Source of the DNA: DATKWD01 sp963704815
GTDB lineage: Bacteria; Actinomycetota; Acidimicrobiia; Acidimicrobiales; Salinilacustritrichaceae
Assembly: GCA_963704815.1 (NCBI GenBank)
Contig: CAVPHU010000001.1
Location: 930,001 to 994,000, forward strand
Direction of reading: 5' to 3'
DNA: 64,000 nucleotides
The stretch's first letter is position 1. Each line of letters begins with the position of its first letter. Both the position numbers and the translations under genes were made by a program. The notes below the pieces were generated by a model. It searched no databases. It saw only the letters and a list, made by a program, of their open reading frames with translations, and had not been told where the DNA came from. Positions 8,313 through 16,853 of the stretch are shown here, piece after piece.

Positions 8313-8945
8313 ATGACCCTCTTCACCCCCCACTCCCCCCGATTCAGCGCGTGCCCTGTGGCGATTGCAGCGCTGATCGTGCTGTTGCTCGTCGTCCTGC
8401 TCGTCACACTCCTGGCGGGTGGTCAGCCGGCTGGCGCCGACGAGGCGTCCAGCGAGCCGCGGGCTGCCCGGCTCATCCCATCGGGCGTCAAGGTGCCCAG
8501 CGTGCCCGCCCCCAACGCGGCCCGCGCCGAACCGCCGGTCGCCTACGCCTGTCCGGCGCCGGCCGCGACGTTCGTCGACTCGTGGGGCGCTCCTCGATCG
8601 GGCGGCCGCGGCCACAAGGGTGTCGACATGATGGCCGCCCACGGCACGCCGGTCCTCGCTCCCCAGGACGGCTGGGTCCGCGAACACTCCAGCGCCCTGG
8701 GCGGACTGGCCTACTACCTCACCACGCCCGACGGCACCGAGTACTTCGGTGGTCACCTCGAGACCTTCATCAGGGACGGCTTCCAGGACGGATTCGGCTG
8801 GGTGACCGCCGGGACCCTGATCGGGACCGTCGGCTCGTCGGGCAACGCCAGCTCGAGTGGCCCCCACCTGCACTGGGAGGTGCGGACACCCGACGGAACC
8901 TCGGTCAACCCGTATCCGTACGCCGTGCTCTTCTGCGCGCCGTAG
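8313..8945 (+). CDS. M23-family metallopeptidase (LytM-like), membrane-anchored
   Basis: 210 residues: a hydrophobic signal/anchor at 14-35, a proline-rich linker, then a LytM domain. The zinc ligands H101 and D105 (GHKGVD) and the HLH motif at 185-187 are all present, so it should be an active peptidoglycan endopeptidase outside the membrane. It is the only gene in its immediate unit. ATG 8313 fits the signal sequence. The 175 bp between it and the divergent helicase start holds no gene. Confidence 0.85.
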   Translation: MTLFTPHSPRFSACPVAIAALIVLLLVVLLVTLLAGGQPAGADEASSEPRAARLIPSGVKVPSVPAPNAARAEPPVAYACPAPAATFVDSWGAPRSGGRGHKGVDMMAAHGTPVLAPQDGWVREHSSALGGLAYYLTTPDGTEYFGGHLETFIRDGFQDGFGWVTAGTLIGTVGSSGNASSSGPHLHWEVRTPDGTSVNPYPYAVLFCAP

Positions 8946-8962
8946 GTCCGCGGGCGCAGCTC

Positions 8963-9853
8963 CTAGGTCAACCCGCCGGCGGGCTCGCCGAGGCGGAGCA
9001 GGGTGGTCAGTGCATCGTTGAGCGGCACGGCGATGCCGTGCTCGGCGGCCTTGCGCACCACCACCTCGTTGCGAACACGCCACTCGGTGGGTCGGCCGGC
9101 CAGGCGGTCCACCACGATGGATGAATGGTGATCGGCCGCCAAGGCCCGGATGCCGTCGAGCACCCGTTCGGCGATGTCGTCGGGCAGCACCGCTCCTTCG
9201 GCGCGGCCCACGGTCGCCGCCTCGACCATGAGCCGACGGCACAGGTCGGCGGCGCCGGGGTCGACCAGCACCTGGTTCGAGTGGCGGGCGAGGGTCGTCA
9301 CCGCGCCGCCGGCACAATTCGAGAGCAGCTTGACCCAGGCGTCGGTGAGCCAGTCCGACGAACGGCGGACCTGCATGAACGATCCGTCGAAGGCGTCGGC
9401 AACCACCGCACCTGCCGCGTCGTCGGGCACGGTGAACGCGCTCCGTCCGGTCACCCGCACCTGACCGGGAGCGCTGCGCTCGGCCGGGCAGAAGACGATC
9501 CCGGGTGCCAGTCGGGCACCTCCGATGTGGGGTCCGACCCGTTCGACGTGCTCGACACCGTTCTGGAGGACGGCCACCACGGTCGACGGCCCGCACCAGG
9601 CGTCGAGCCACGGCTGAGCTCCGGCGGTCTGATGGGCCTTGGTGGCCAGCACCACGAGGTCGAGCGGTTCGGGGCGGGGCGGTTCCACGAACACGGTGGG
9701 CCGGTGCCGCTCGGTGTGGTCGGGACTCTCGACCACGAGCTCGTCGAACGGCGTCCGGGCGCCCACGAGCACCTCGTGGCGGCCCGTGCTCATCGCAGCC
9801 GCGGCGGCCACGCAGCCGATTGCGCCGGGTCCGACGACGCCGACCGAACTCAG
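8963..9853 (-). CDS. Ketopantoate reductase-like protein (PanE/ApbA family)
   Basis: 296 residues with the Rossmann motif GPGAIG at the N-terminus and the PanE C-terminal helical domain (WVKLLSNCAGGAVTTL carries the family lysine). It would reduce 2-dehydropantoate or a related 2-keto acid using NADPH. No ATG, GTG or TTG fits the fold: the only in-frame start close to SSVGVVG is CTG at 9853, overlapping the TetR stop as CTGA. The alternative is a start at 9955, deep inside TetR. It is last in a SnoaL-TetR-PanE operon with 4-bp overlaps, so a local catabolic role is as likely as CoA synthesis. Confidence 0.8.
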   Translation of the reverse strand: MSSVGVVGPGAIGCVAAAAAMSTGRHEVLVGARTPFDELVVESPDHTERHRPTVFVEPPRPEPLDLVVLATKAHQTAGAQPWLDAWCGPSTVVAVLQNGVEHVERVGPHIGGARLAPGIVFCPAERSAPGQVRVTGRSAFTVPDDAAGAVVADAFDGSFMQVRRSSDWLTDAWVKLLSNCAGGAVTTLARHSNQVLVDPGAADLCRRLMVEAATVGRAEGAVLPDDIAERVLDGIRALAADHHSSIVVDRLAGRPTEWRVRNEVVVRKAAEHGIAVPLNDALTTLLRLGEPAGGLT

Positions 9854-10446
9854 GGAACACCGCCGAGCAGTTGGCCGACGGCGAACCGGACCGTCGCCGC
9901 GGCCTCGTCGGGCTCGAGCTTCGAACGCTGACGCAGCGCCTCCCAGTTCGCCCACCCCAGCGCCGTGTCGACAGCGTCGAGGCGGGCCCGGGCGGTTCGG
10001 TCAGCCCCCTCGAGTTCTCGACCGAACGTGTGCACCACCTCGGCCCGGAGCGATCGGGCGGCCAGGTCGAGCCACTCACTGATGGTCTCCGAGACCGGCT
10101 CCTGCATCGCTGCGGCCCGGCGGATGGGTCGGACCGCCTCGAAGAGCAGCGAACGCTGGTGCACGAACCGGTTGATCCGGGTTGCGAGATCGAGGTCGGG
10201 GTCGACCGGAACGAGCAGCATCGAGACCCGCTCGACCGCTCGTTCGGCCACGGCGGTGAACAACGAGTCCAGATCGTCGAAGTGCTGGAAGATCGAGCGG
10301 ACCGACACCCCGGCCTCCTCGGCGATGCGGGGTGCCGTCGGCCGGTAGTCGCCCTGGTCGACCAGCGCGATGCAGGCATCGATGATGGCGCCGCGGGTGC
10401 GCTGCGAACGGGCCGCCCGACCGTCGATCGGGGCCGCGTCGGTCAT
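9850..10446 (-). CDS. TetR-family transcriptional regulator
   Basis: 198 residues. The N-terminal helix-turn-helix reads TRGAIIDACIALVDQGDYRPTAPRIAEEAGVSVRSIFQHFDD in overlapping pieces typical of TetR; the remainder is the ligand-binding helical domain. ATG 10446 overlaps the SnoaL-like stop (ATGA), so all three genes are translationally coupled. It probably represses this operon and/or the divergent hydrolase; no clear operator was picked out. Confidence 0.85.
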   Translation of the reverse strand: MTDAAPIDGRAARSQRTRGAIIDACIALVDQGDYRPTAPRIAEEAGVSVRSIFQHFDDLDSLFTAVAERAVERVSMLLVPVDPDLDLATRINRFVHQRSLLFEAVRPIRRAAAMQEPVSETISEWLDLAARSLRAEVVHTFGRELEGADRTARARLDAVDTALGWANWEALRQRSKLEPDEAAATVRFAVGQLLGGVP

Positions 10447-10889
10447 GCCGACTCGAACGGGGACCGGCGGTGGACTGCGCCGCCGTGATGGACCACCATC
10501 CGCCACCCCTCGGGCTCGCGGACGAACAGGTTGAGCGCGGCGACCGTCCCGCCGACCTCATCGGTGATCAGGTTCTCGTCGAGCGTGACCCAGGCCGTGT
10601 CGCCGTTGAGATGGACCTCGACGTCAGTGAGGATGAACTGGAGCGGAGACGACTCGGTGAACAGCGCGAACCATGATGCCGACACGGCCGCCCAGCCCCG
10701 CAGCATGGGCCAGCCCGGATGGGTGCAGACCGTTCGTTCGTCGTGGACCCACAGCGTCGACATGGCGTCGAGATCGCGGGCCTCGAACGCCCGATAGAAC
10801 TCGGCGTTGGCCGCGAGAACTGCGTTCTCGGTGGACTCGTCGACGGAGGTGATGACCCCGACGGTAGCCCGAGCACCCGTTTGGGACAC
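10443..10889 (-). CDS. SnoaL-like / NTF2-fold protein
   Basis: About 148 residues. The pattern NAEFYRAFEARDLDAMSTLW, followed by HPGWPMLRGWAAV and a C-terminal WRMVVHHGG, marks the NTF2-like fold used by SnoaL cyclases, limonene-epoxide-hydrolase-like and ketosteroid-isomerase-like proteins. GTG 10889 is the nearest start; ATG 10910 is an alternative that would leave only 6 bp to the divergent hydrolase start. First gene of an overlapping operon with TetR and PanE-like genes. The reaction is unknown. Confidence 0.75.
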   Translation of the reverse strand: MSQTGARATVGVITSVDESTENAVLAANAEFYRAFEARDLDAMSTLWVHDERTVCTHPGWPMLRGWAAVSASWFALFTESSPLQFILTDVEVHLNGDTAWVTLDENLITDEVGGTVAALNLFVREPEGWRMVVHHGGAVHRRSPFESA

Positions 10890-10916
10890 GGGCCTTCCAA
10901 CGGCGAACATGCCTCG

Positions 10917-11744
10917 GTGGCGACCATCGATTCGACGAACGGAACCCGCGTGGTGCTGCACGAACTCGGGGGCGACGGGCCGCTCCTGCTGATCGCCCAC
11001 GCGACCGGTTTCCACGCCCGCGCCTATCTGCCCCTGGCCGCCGAGCTGAGCGACACCCATCGAGTCGTCGGGGGCGACGTGCGGGGCCACGGCGATGCCA
11101 CCTCGCCCGCCGACGGCGACTTCACCTGGACCGGCTTCGGCGATGATGTGATGGCCTTCATCGATCACCTGGCGCCCGATCGTCCCATCGTGGCATTCGG
11201 ACATTCCAAGGGCGGCGCAGCCCTGGTCATCGCCGAGCTCGCACGGCCCGGCACGTTCTCGGACCTCTACCTCTACGAGCCGATCATCTTTCCTCCCTTC
11301 GAGGGAGCCAGGCCCGAGAACCCGCTCGCAGCCTCCGCTCGCCGACGCCGCGAGGTCTTCGACAGCCTCGACGCCGCCATCGCCAACTACGCATCGAAGC
11401 CGCCGATGTCGGTCTTCGCGCCCGAGTCCCTCGACGCCTACGTCCGCTTCGGCTTCGAGCAGCTCGACGACGGCACGGTCCGCGTCAAGTGTCGCGTGGA
11501 GGACGAGGCGAGCACCTACGACATGAGCCCCACCTCGGGGGCCTTCGAACGACTCGGCGAACTGGGGCTGCGGGTCACGATCGCGGCGAGCGGCGACGGC
11601 GGCGGCCCCGCCACGTTCGCACCGATGCTCGCCGAACGCATCCACGGCGCGACCTTGGCCCGATTCGACGACCTCGACCACTTCGGCCCGTTCGCCGACC
11701 CCGGCCGCATCGCGGCCGCGGTCAGGGCGGCGTTCAGAGGATGA
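10917..11744 (+). CDS. Alpha/beta hydrolase
   Basis: 275 residues. The nucleophile elbow is GHSKGG, the oxyanion region LIAHATGFHA, and the C-terminal catalytic histidine is in DDLDHFGPFADP. The GTG at 10917 is the only start just before the first strand. It is divergent from the SnoaL-TetR-PanE operon (27 bp between starts), so it is likely co-regulated. Its last 11 bp overlap the convergent mscR gene. Substrate unknown. Confidence 0.85.
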   Translation: MATIDSTNGTRVVLHELGGDGPLLLIAHATGFHARAYLPLAAELSDTHRVVGGDVRGHGDATSPADGDFTWTGFGDDVMAFIDHLAPDRPIVAFGHSKGGAALVIAELARPGTFSDLYLYEPIIFPPFEGARPENPLAASARRRREVFDSLDAAIANYASKPPMSVFAPESLDAYVRFGFEQLDDGTVRVKCRVEDEASTYDMSPTSGAFERLGELGLRVTIAASGDGGGPATFAPMLAERIHGATLARFDDLDHFGPFADPGRIAAAVRAAFRG

Positions 11745-12822
11745 CGACCGAGCGGAGCACCTCGCCCCGCTCCATCTTCTCGAACGCTTCCTCGACCTGG
11801 TCGATCCCGATCCGCTCGCTGACGAAGCGGTCGAGATCGAACCGGCCCTGGAGGTAGAGGTCGACGAGCATCGGGAAGTCTCGACTCGGGAGACAGTCGC
11901 CGTACCACGACGGCTTCAGCGCACCGCCGCGACCGAAGAACTCGATCATGGGGATGTTCGGAAACCTCAGATCGGGTGTCGGCACCCCCACCTGCACGAC
12001 CCGACCGGCCAGGTCCCGGGCGAAGAAGCACTGTTCGAGCACCTCGGGGCGTCCGACCGCCTCGACGGCGACGTCGACGCCGAACCCGCCGGTGATCTCG
12101 CGGACGGCCTCGACCGCGTCGACCTGCGACGCGTTGACGGTGTGCGTCGCGCCGAACTCGCGGGCCAGTTCCAGCTTCCGGTCATCGAGGTCGACGGCGA
12201 TGATGACCGACGCGCCGACGAGCGCGGCGCCCGCGATCGCTGCGTCGCCCACCCCGCCGCAACCGAAGACGGCGATCGATTCACCGCGGGCGATCTCACC
12301 GGTGTTGACCGCCGCGCCGAATCCGGCCATCACGCCGCAGCCGAGGAGCCCAGCGGCCGCTGGATCGGCCTGGTCGTCGACCTTGGTGCACTGTCCGGCC
12401 GCCACCAGCGTCTTCTCGGCGAAGGCTCCGATCCCGAGGGCCGGACTCAGTTCGGTGCCGTCGTCGAGGGTCATCTTCTGGGTGGCGTTGTGGGTGGCGA
12501 AACAGAGGTGGGGAAGCCCCTTGCTGCACGCGCGGCACTCGCCACACACCGCCCGCCAGTTGAGCACGACGAAATCGCCGACCGCGACGTTGGTGACCCC
12601 GTCGCCCACCGACTCGACCCTGCCCGCGGCCTCGTGGCCGAGCAGGAAGGGGAACTCGTCGTTGATCCCGCCCTCCCGATAGTGGAGGTCGGTGTGACAC
12701 ACCCCGCACGCCTCGACCGCGACGACCGCCTCGCCTGGACCCGGGTCGGGGACGTTGATCGTCACCACTTCGACGGGGGCCTTCTCTGCACGGGCGATGA
12801 CGCCCTTCACCTGTTGAGCCAT
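11734..12822 (-). CDS. mscR: S-(hydroxymethyl)mycothiol dehydrogenase
   Basis: 362-residue zinc-dependent dehydrogenase that oxidises the formaldehyde-mycothiol adduct (and can reduce S-nitrosomycothiol) with NAD. Catalytic zinc site C42 and H63/E64; structural zinc cysteines 93, 96, 99 and 107; nucleotide loop GCGGVGDAA. Blocks such as YREGGINDEFPFLLGHEAAG and NATQKMTLDDGTELSPALGIGAF are diagnostic of the mycobacterial enzyme. With mca and the mycoredoxin in this window it shows a mycothiol-using cell. A TACGTT box lies 8 nt before the ATG. Confidence 0.93.
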   Translation of the reverse strand: MAQQVKGVIARAEKAPVEVVTINVPDPGPGEAVVAVEACGVCHTDLHYREGGINDEFPFLLGHEAAGRVESVGDGVTNVAVGDFVVLNWRAVCGECRACSKGLPHLCFATHNATQKMTLDDGTELSPALGIGAFAEKTLVAAGQCTKVDDQADPAAAGLLGCGVMAGFGAAVNTGEIARGESIAVFGCGGVGDAAIAGAALVGASVIIAVDLDDRKLELAREFGATHTVNASQVDAVEAVREITGGFGVDVAVEAVGRPEVLEQCFFARDLAGRVVQVGVPTPDLRFPNIPMIEFFGRGGALKPSWYGDCLPSRDFPMLVDLYLQGRFDLDRFVSERIGIDQVEEAFEKMERGEVLRSVVIL

Positions 12823-12869
12823 GGAGGCGGAACGTACCGCCTGCGGCCACAGCGACGCTCAGGGTCCGG

Positions 12870-13589
12870 CTACTCGCCGATGATCGTGTCGGCGCCGATG
12901 CCGCGGAGGCCGGCTTCGTAGCAGGCTTCCTGCACGCCCACGTCGAAGCACTCGGACTGCACGGTCAGGTCGGGCTCGTCCTGGAACGCGTCGTTGAACG
13001 ACGGTGGCGGCGGGAACTTCCGCTGACCGAGCTCGAGGCAGGCGTTGACGTTGCCCGAGGCGCAATCACTCTGGAGCGACTGGCCGATGTCCTCGTCGGG
13101 GACGCCGTCGTCGACGAAGCCCCCCGGCGTCTCCTCCGGATCGAGATTGCGCGCTCCGGCCTCGTAGCACGCCGAGACGATGCCGAACCCGAAGCACTCG
13201 GTGAGGATCTCGCTGTCGGTCGCGTTGGACTGGCTGGTGTCGGGTTCGATCTCCGCCGGCACGGGTGCCTGGATCACCCCGAGGAAGTAGCAGGCGTCGA
13301 GGTCGCCGGCCAGGCAGTCGGCGATGGAATCGTCGATGTCCTGCTGACTGAAGCCGCTGTCGTCGCCCGAATCCGCACCCTCGGGCGATCCGCTGTCCTC
13401 GTCAGAGGGGGAGCCCCCCTCGTCGGCTTCGACCTCGTCGTCGGTGTCATCGGCCCCTTCGGACTCGGTGTCGGTCGGGTCGCCCGTCGTCGGCGCCGAC
13501 GAGTCGCCGTCACCGCCACCCCCACACGCGGCGAAGAGCACGAGCGCGGCGAAGATCAGACCGAGGGCACGGAGCCAGGAGCGGGACAT
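12870..13589 (-). CDS. Cys-paired repeat lipoprotein
   Basis: 239-residue predicted lipoprotein: signal peptide with lipobox LFAAC (C22), then a low-complexity acidic/Ser/Thr linker to about residue 80. Four repeats of the form C-x6/7-A-C-x2-xG follow (CLAGDLDACYFLG, CFGFGIVSACYEAG, CASGNVNACLELG, CFDVGVQEACYEAG). The spacing resembles Cys-stabilised Sel1-like helical repeats, but I cannot assign the family with certainty. Probably an extracytoplasmic binding or scaffold protein. It stands alone between mscR and a divergent nuclease gene. Confidence 0.75.
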   Translation of the reverse strand: MSRSWLRALGLIFAALVLFAACGGGGDGDSSAPTTGDPTDTESEGADDTDDEVEADEGGSPSDEDSGSPEGADSGDDSGFSQQDIDDSIADCLAGDLDACYFLGVIQAPVPAEIEPDTSQSNATDSEILTECFGFGIVSACYEAGARNLDPEETPGGFVDDGVPDEDIGQSLQSDCASGNVNACLELGQRKFPPPPSFNDAFQDEPDLTVQSECFDVGVQEACYEAGLRGIGADTIIGE

Positions 13590-13688
13590 CGGGTACCTCG
13601 CATCGACGAGTCGGGGGGAGGCGGAGAATCTACCCGTTGACCGCGGTGCTCCCCGTGACTGTCAGTGGGGGTGCGTACAGTCAACGAC

Positions 13689-14513
13689 ATGGTCCTTCCC
13701 CTGCCCGCGACCCTGAGCCCGTCAAAGGTCTCGTCGTTCACCGACTGTGCCCTCGCCTTTCGGTTCTCCGCCATCGACCGTCTCCCCGAGCCGCCATCGG
13801 TCCCCGCCGTGCGAGGTTCGCTCGTCCATGCCGCACTCGAGCGCCTGTTCGTCCTCGACGCTGCCGAGCGGACTCCGGCGCAGGCCCAGATCTGTCTCGA
13901 CGAGGCGTGGGAAGCGTTTCAGTCCGATGCCGAGTTCGTCGGGCTCGCGCTCGACGACGACTCGGCCGCCGAGATGCTCGACACCGCCCGCGAGCTGGTC
14001 GCCAACGAGTTCCTGATCGAGGACCCCACGGCCATCAACCCCATCGGGATCGAGCTCATGCTCGAAGTCGAACTCGACGGCGTCCGACTCCGCGGCATCA
14101 TCGACCGGCTCGAACTCGACGACGACGGCGAACTGGTCGTGACCGACTACAAGTCAGGTCGTGCGCCCAGCGAGCGGTTCGAACAGGGGCGCCTCGTCGG
14201 GGTCCAGTTCTACGCCATGTTGTGCGAGCGGCTGTTCGGCAAGCGCCCGGCTCGGGTCCAGCTCCTCTATCTCGGGGGCTCGCAGCCCGAGATGATCATC
14301 CACACGCCGTCCGACCGCGCGAGCATCGGCCTCGAGCGCAAGCTCAAGGCCATCTGGCAAGCCGTCGAGCGGGCATGTGAGCGTGAGGACTTCCGCCCCA
14401 ACCCCGGCAAGCTGTGCGATTGGTGCTCGTTCAAGGCCTACTGCCCGGCGTTCGGGGGCGACCCGGCCTCGGCGGAGGGCCTCCGGCCCGAAGCGCTGGT
14501 CGCCGTGAGCTGA
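13689..14513 (+). CDS. RecB-family PD-(D/E)XK nuclease with Fe-S-type cysteines
   Basis: 274 residues. The nuclease core is visible as H47 (RGSLVHAALE), D139 (GIIDRLE) and D153-x-K155 (TDYKSG), with the QFYAM helix. C20 together with C243, C246 and C252 forms the split four-cysteine set seen in AddB/Cas4/DNA2-type iron-sulfur nucleases. It lacks a helicase domain, like the stand-alone RecB-like exonucleases common in actinobacteria. A TACAGT -10 box (13676-13681) lies 7 nt before ATG 13689, supporting this start. Confidence 0.85.
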   Translation: MVLPLPATLSPSKVSSFTDCALAFRFSAIDRLPEPPSVPAVRGSLVHAALERLFVLDAAERTPAQAQICLDEAWEAFQSDAEFVGLALDDDSAAEMLDTARELVANEFLIEDPTAINPIGIELMLEVELDGVRLRGIIDRLELDDDGELVVTDYKSGRAPSERFEQGRLVGVQFYAMLCERLFGKRPARVQLLYLGGSQPEMIIHTPSDRASIGLERKLKAIWQAVERACEREDFRPNPGKLCDWCSFKAYCPAFGGDPASAEGLRPEALVAVS

Positions 14514-14543
14514 TCGCCGAGGCGGCGTACGCTTCGGCGCTCC

Positions 14544-15098
14544 ATGCCCCTGCCCCGCACGCTCGTCGACACGGTCGCACGGTTCGATGCCGCCGTCGAC
14601 CGACGATTCGACGCCCTCAGGGGCCGGCCCGGTGTCGACCGCGTCATGTACGCCGCCTCCGAGCTCGGTGACTGGAGCCTGATCTGGCATCTGGTCGGCA
14701 CGGCTCAGGCGCTCCGTCCGGGACGCCGCCCGGAGTCGGCCGTGCGCCTCGCCGTGATCCTCGGGGTCGAGTCCGCCCTGGTGAACGGCGGCGTGAAGTC
14801 ACTGTTCAACCGTCGCCGCCCGGTGGCTGCGGAGGTTCGCCCCCACCGGCTTCGCCAGCCCAGGACGTCGAGCTTTCCGAGTGGGCACGCCAGTTCGGGG
14901 TTCACCTTCGCCGGGGTGGCGTCGGAGGACGATCCGCTCGGCCCGCTGTACTACGGCCTCGCCGTGGTCGTCGCCGCGAGCCGGGTCCACGTGCGGATCC
15001 ACCACGCGTCCGACGTCATCGCCGGTGCCGCGCTCGGCTACGGGCTCTCGCGCCTCGCCCGTCGGGCGTGGCCCGCCACATCGGGCACCGGCTCCTGA
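14544..15098 (+). CDS. PAP2-family membrane phosphatase
   Basis: 184 residues. All three PAP2 signature blocks are present: KSLFNRRRP (K-x6-RP), PSGH and SRVHVRIHHASDV (SR-x5-H-x3-D). Acts on lipid phosphates or pyrophosphates such as phosphatidic acid or polyprenyl pyrophosphate. It sits 22 bp before a wax ester synthase/DGAT gene, so a phosphatidate phosphatase role feeding diacylglycerol to storage-lipid synthesis is plausible (inference). Confidence 0.85.
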   Translation: MPLPRTLVDTVARFDAAVDRRFDALRGRPGVDRVMYAASELGDWSLIWHLVGTAQALRPGRRPESAVRLAVILGVESALVNGGVKSLFNRRRPVAAEVRPHRLRQPRTSSFPSGHASSGFTFAGVASEDDPLGPLYYGLAVVVAASRVHVRIHHASDVIAGAALGYGLSRLARRAWPATSGTGS

Positions 15099-15120
15099 GG
15101 GGGCCTACCCTCTCACCACC

Positions 15121-16518
15121 ATGGCCGAGCGCGAGATGCTGAACGACCGACGCATGTCCGACGTCGAGGCCCTGATGTGGAACCTCGACAAGGATCCGCA
15201 CCTCAGCTCCTCGGTCGCCTCGATCACCTTCCTCGACCGGAGCCCCGACCCCGACAAGCTCCGGGCTCGGCTCGAGGCCGCGGCGAACGGCATCCCTCGG
15301 CTCCGCCAGCGTGTCGTGCCGGGGTTCGGACGGCTCGCTCCGCCGGAGTGGCGTCAGGATCCCGAATTCGACCTCGACTACCACCTGCGAACGGTGAAGG
15401 CCGCCGGCGCCGGAACCCACCGCGACGTGCTCGACCTGGCGACCGACCTGGTGCAGCGCCCATTCGACCGCACTCGTCCGTTGTGGGAGTTCACCCTGGT
15501 GGAGGGCGTCGAAGGCGGTCGGGCCGCCATGATCCAGAAACTGCACCACACCATCGCCGATGGTGAGGGCGGGATCCGGATGTCCGAGCAGTTCATCGAC
15601 ATCGAGCGCGACGCCGACGGGCCGCTGGTGACCGTCGACCAGGTCGAGGTCGACGACGCGCCCGACACGCTCGTCGAACGAACGGTCGACTCGCTCAGCC
15701 ACAACCTGCGGCGATCGAGCGGCATCGCCCTCCGAGCCGCAGGCGAGATCGGCGGCCTCCTCAGCCACCCCGATCGGCTGCTCCCGGCCGCGGCCGACGC
15801 CAAGGAGTTCCTCGACTCGGCGATCCGACAGATGGCCGTGTCCGACGCCGCCCGCTCGCCCCTGTGGGCCGACCGCGGCCTGGGCCGGCGGTTCGAGACC
15901 CTGCAGGTCCCGTTCGACGAGGCCAGGTCCGCCGCCAAGGCACTCGGCGGGTCGCTGAACGACTTCTTCGTCGCCGGGGCCGTGGACGCAGCCCGTGCGT
16001 ACCACCATGCCCGCGATGCCACGGTCGACGAGTTCCGCATCTCGATGCCCGTGAGCACCCGCACCAAGGGGTCGCAGGGCGGAAACGCGTTCACGCCGAC
16101 CCGACTGCTGGTGCCCGCCGGCATCGACGATCCCCGAGAACGCTTCGAGGCCATCCGGGGACGTCTCGAAGCGACCAAGCAGGAGAAGGCGATCAGCGCC
16201 GCGAACAGCATGGCCGGTCTGGTCAACCTGCTCCCCACGTCGGTGACGGTCCGCTTCGCTCGCCAGCAGGTCGAGACGGTCGACTTCGCCACCTCGAACG
16301 TGCGCGCCGCACCGATTCCGCTCTACATCGCCGGTGCGCTGATCGAGGCCAACTACCCGATGGGCCCGACGGGCGGGACGGCCTGGAACATCACGGTCAT
16401 GTCGTACAACGGCAGCCTCGACGTCGGCGTCAACATCGACACCGGTGCGGTCGATGCGCCCGAGGAACTCCGCGAACGCCTCGAAGAGGCCTACGCAGAC
16501 CTGATCGAACTGGCCTGA
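15121..16518 (+). CDS. Wax ester synthase / diacylglycerol acyltransferase (WS/DGAT)
   Basis: 465-residue bifunctional acyltransferase that esterifies fatty alcohols or diacylglycerol with acyl-CoA. The active-site motif HHxxxDG is at 142-148 (LHHTIADGEGG). The second conserved block, PLYIAGALIEANYPMGPTGGTAWNITVMSYNG in overlapping pieces near residue 400-430, is present, and the length is standard. Implies storage of triacylglycerol or wax esters. ATG 15121 is preceded by TACCCT 9 nt upstream. Confidence 0.92.
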   Translation: MAEREMLNDRRMSDVEALMWNLDKDPHLSSSVASITFLDRSPDPDKLRARLEAAANGIPRLRQRVVPGFGRLAPPEWRQDPEFDLDYHLRTVKAAGAGTHRDVLDLATDLVQRPFDRTRPLWEFTLVEGVEGGRAAMIQKLHHTIADGEGGIRMSEQFIDIERDADGPLVTVDQVEVDDAPDTLVERTVDSLSHNLRRSSGIALRAAGEIGGLLSHPDRLLPAAADAKEFLDSAIRQMAVSDAARSPLWADRGLGRRFETLQVPFDEARSAAKALGGSLNDFFVAGAVDAARAYHHARDATVDEFRISMPVSTRTKGSQGGNAFTPTRLLVPAGIDDPRERFEAIRGRLEATKQEKAISAANSMAGLVNLLPTSVTVRFARQQVETVDFATSNVRAAPIPLYIAGALIEANYPMGPTGGTAWNITVMSYNGSLDVGVNIDTGAVDAPEELRERLEEAYADLIELA

Positions 16519-16713
16519 TCAGCCGACCGGAACCGGAGCGGCGTCGACCGATTCGGGCGACGCGGTCGGGGTGCTGAGCAGGGTGCGAACGTCGAGCAGC
16601 AGATCGGTGACCTCGCTCGAGGAGATCAGCTCGCGATGGAGCAGCGTCCCGAGACCGTCGTCGATCAGGGCCAAGGCCTGGGTGATGACTTCCGGTGAAG
16701 GTGTCTCGGTCAT
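16519..16713 (-). CDS. Small hypothetical protein
   Basis: 64 residues, predicted alpha-helical for the first 50 (ITQALALIDDGLGTLLHRELISSSEVTDLLLDVRTLL) with a disordered tail. No family recognised. It begins immediately after the WS/DGAT stop on the opposite strand and has a normal ATG. The 140 bp upstream contains the small palindrome TGACCAAGGTCA (16820-16831) but no other gene. Confidence 0.5.
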   Translation of the reverse strand: MTETPSPEVITQALALIDDGLGTLLHRELISSSEVTDLLLDVRTLLSTPTASPESVDAAPVPVG

Positions 16714-16853
16714 GCTCGCTCCTCGGTCTTGGTCTGTCGGTCGCTTCGTTCACGGCTACCACCGGGGTGGCTCGTGGAGAGCACCCTACCCAGAGAAACG
16801 GGGCGTTGAGGCGCGCGAATGACCAAGGTCACCCATGACCAGCCCAGACTCGC

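Noticed and set aside
8286..9850. Long minus-strand open frame over the M23 peptidase and PanE region
   Set aside because: Arg/Ala/Pro-rich shadow translation typical of GC-rich antisense DNA; both real genes have complete motifs.
16820..16831. TGACCAAGGTCA palindrome as an operator
   Set aside because: More than 100 bp from the nearest start, short, and without a second site or a regulator gene nearby.
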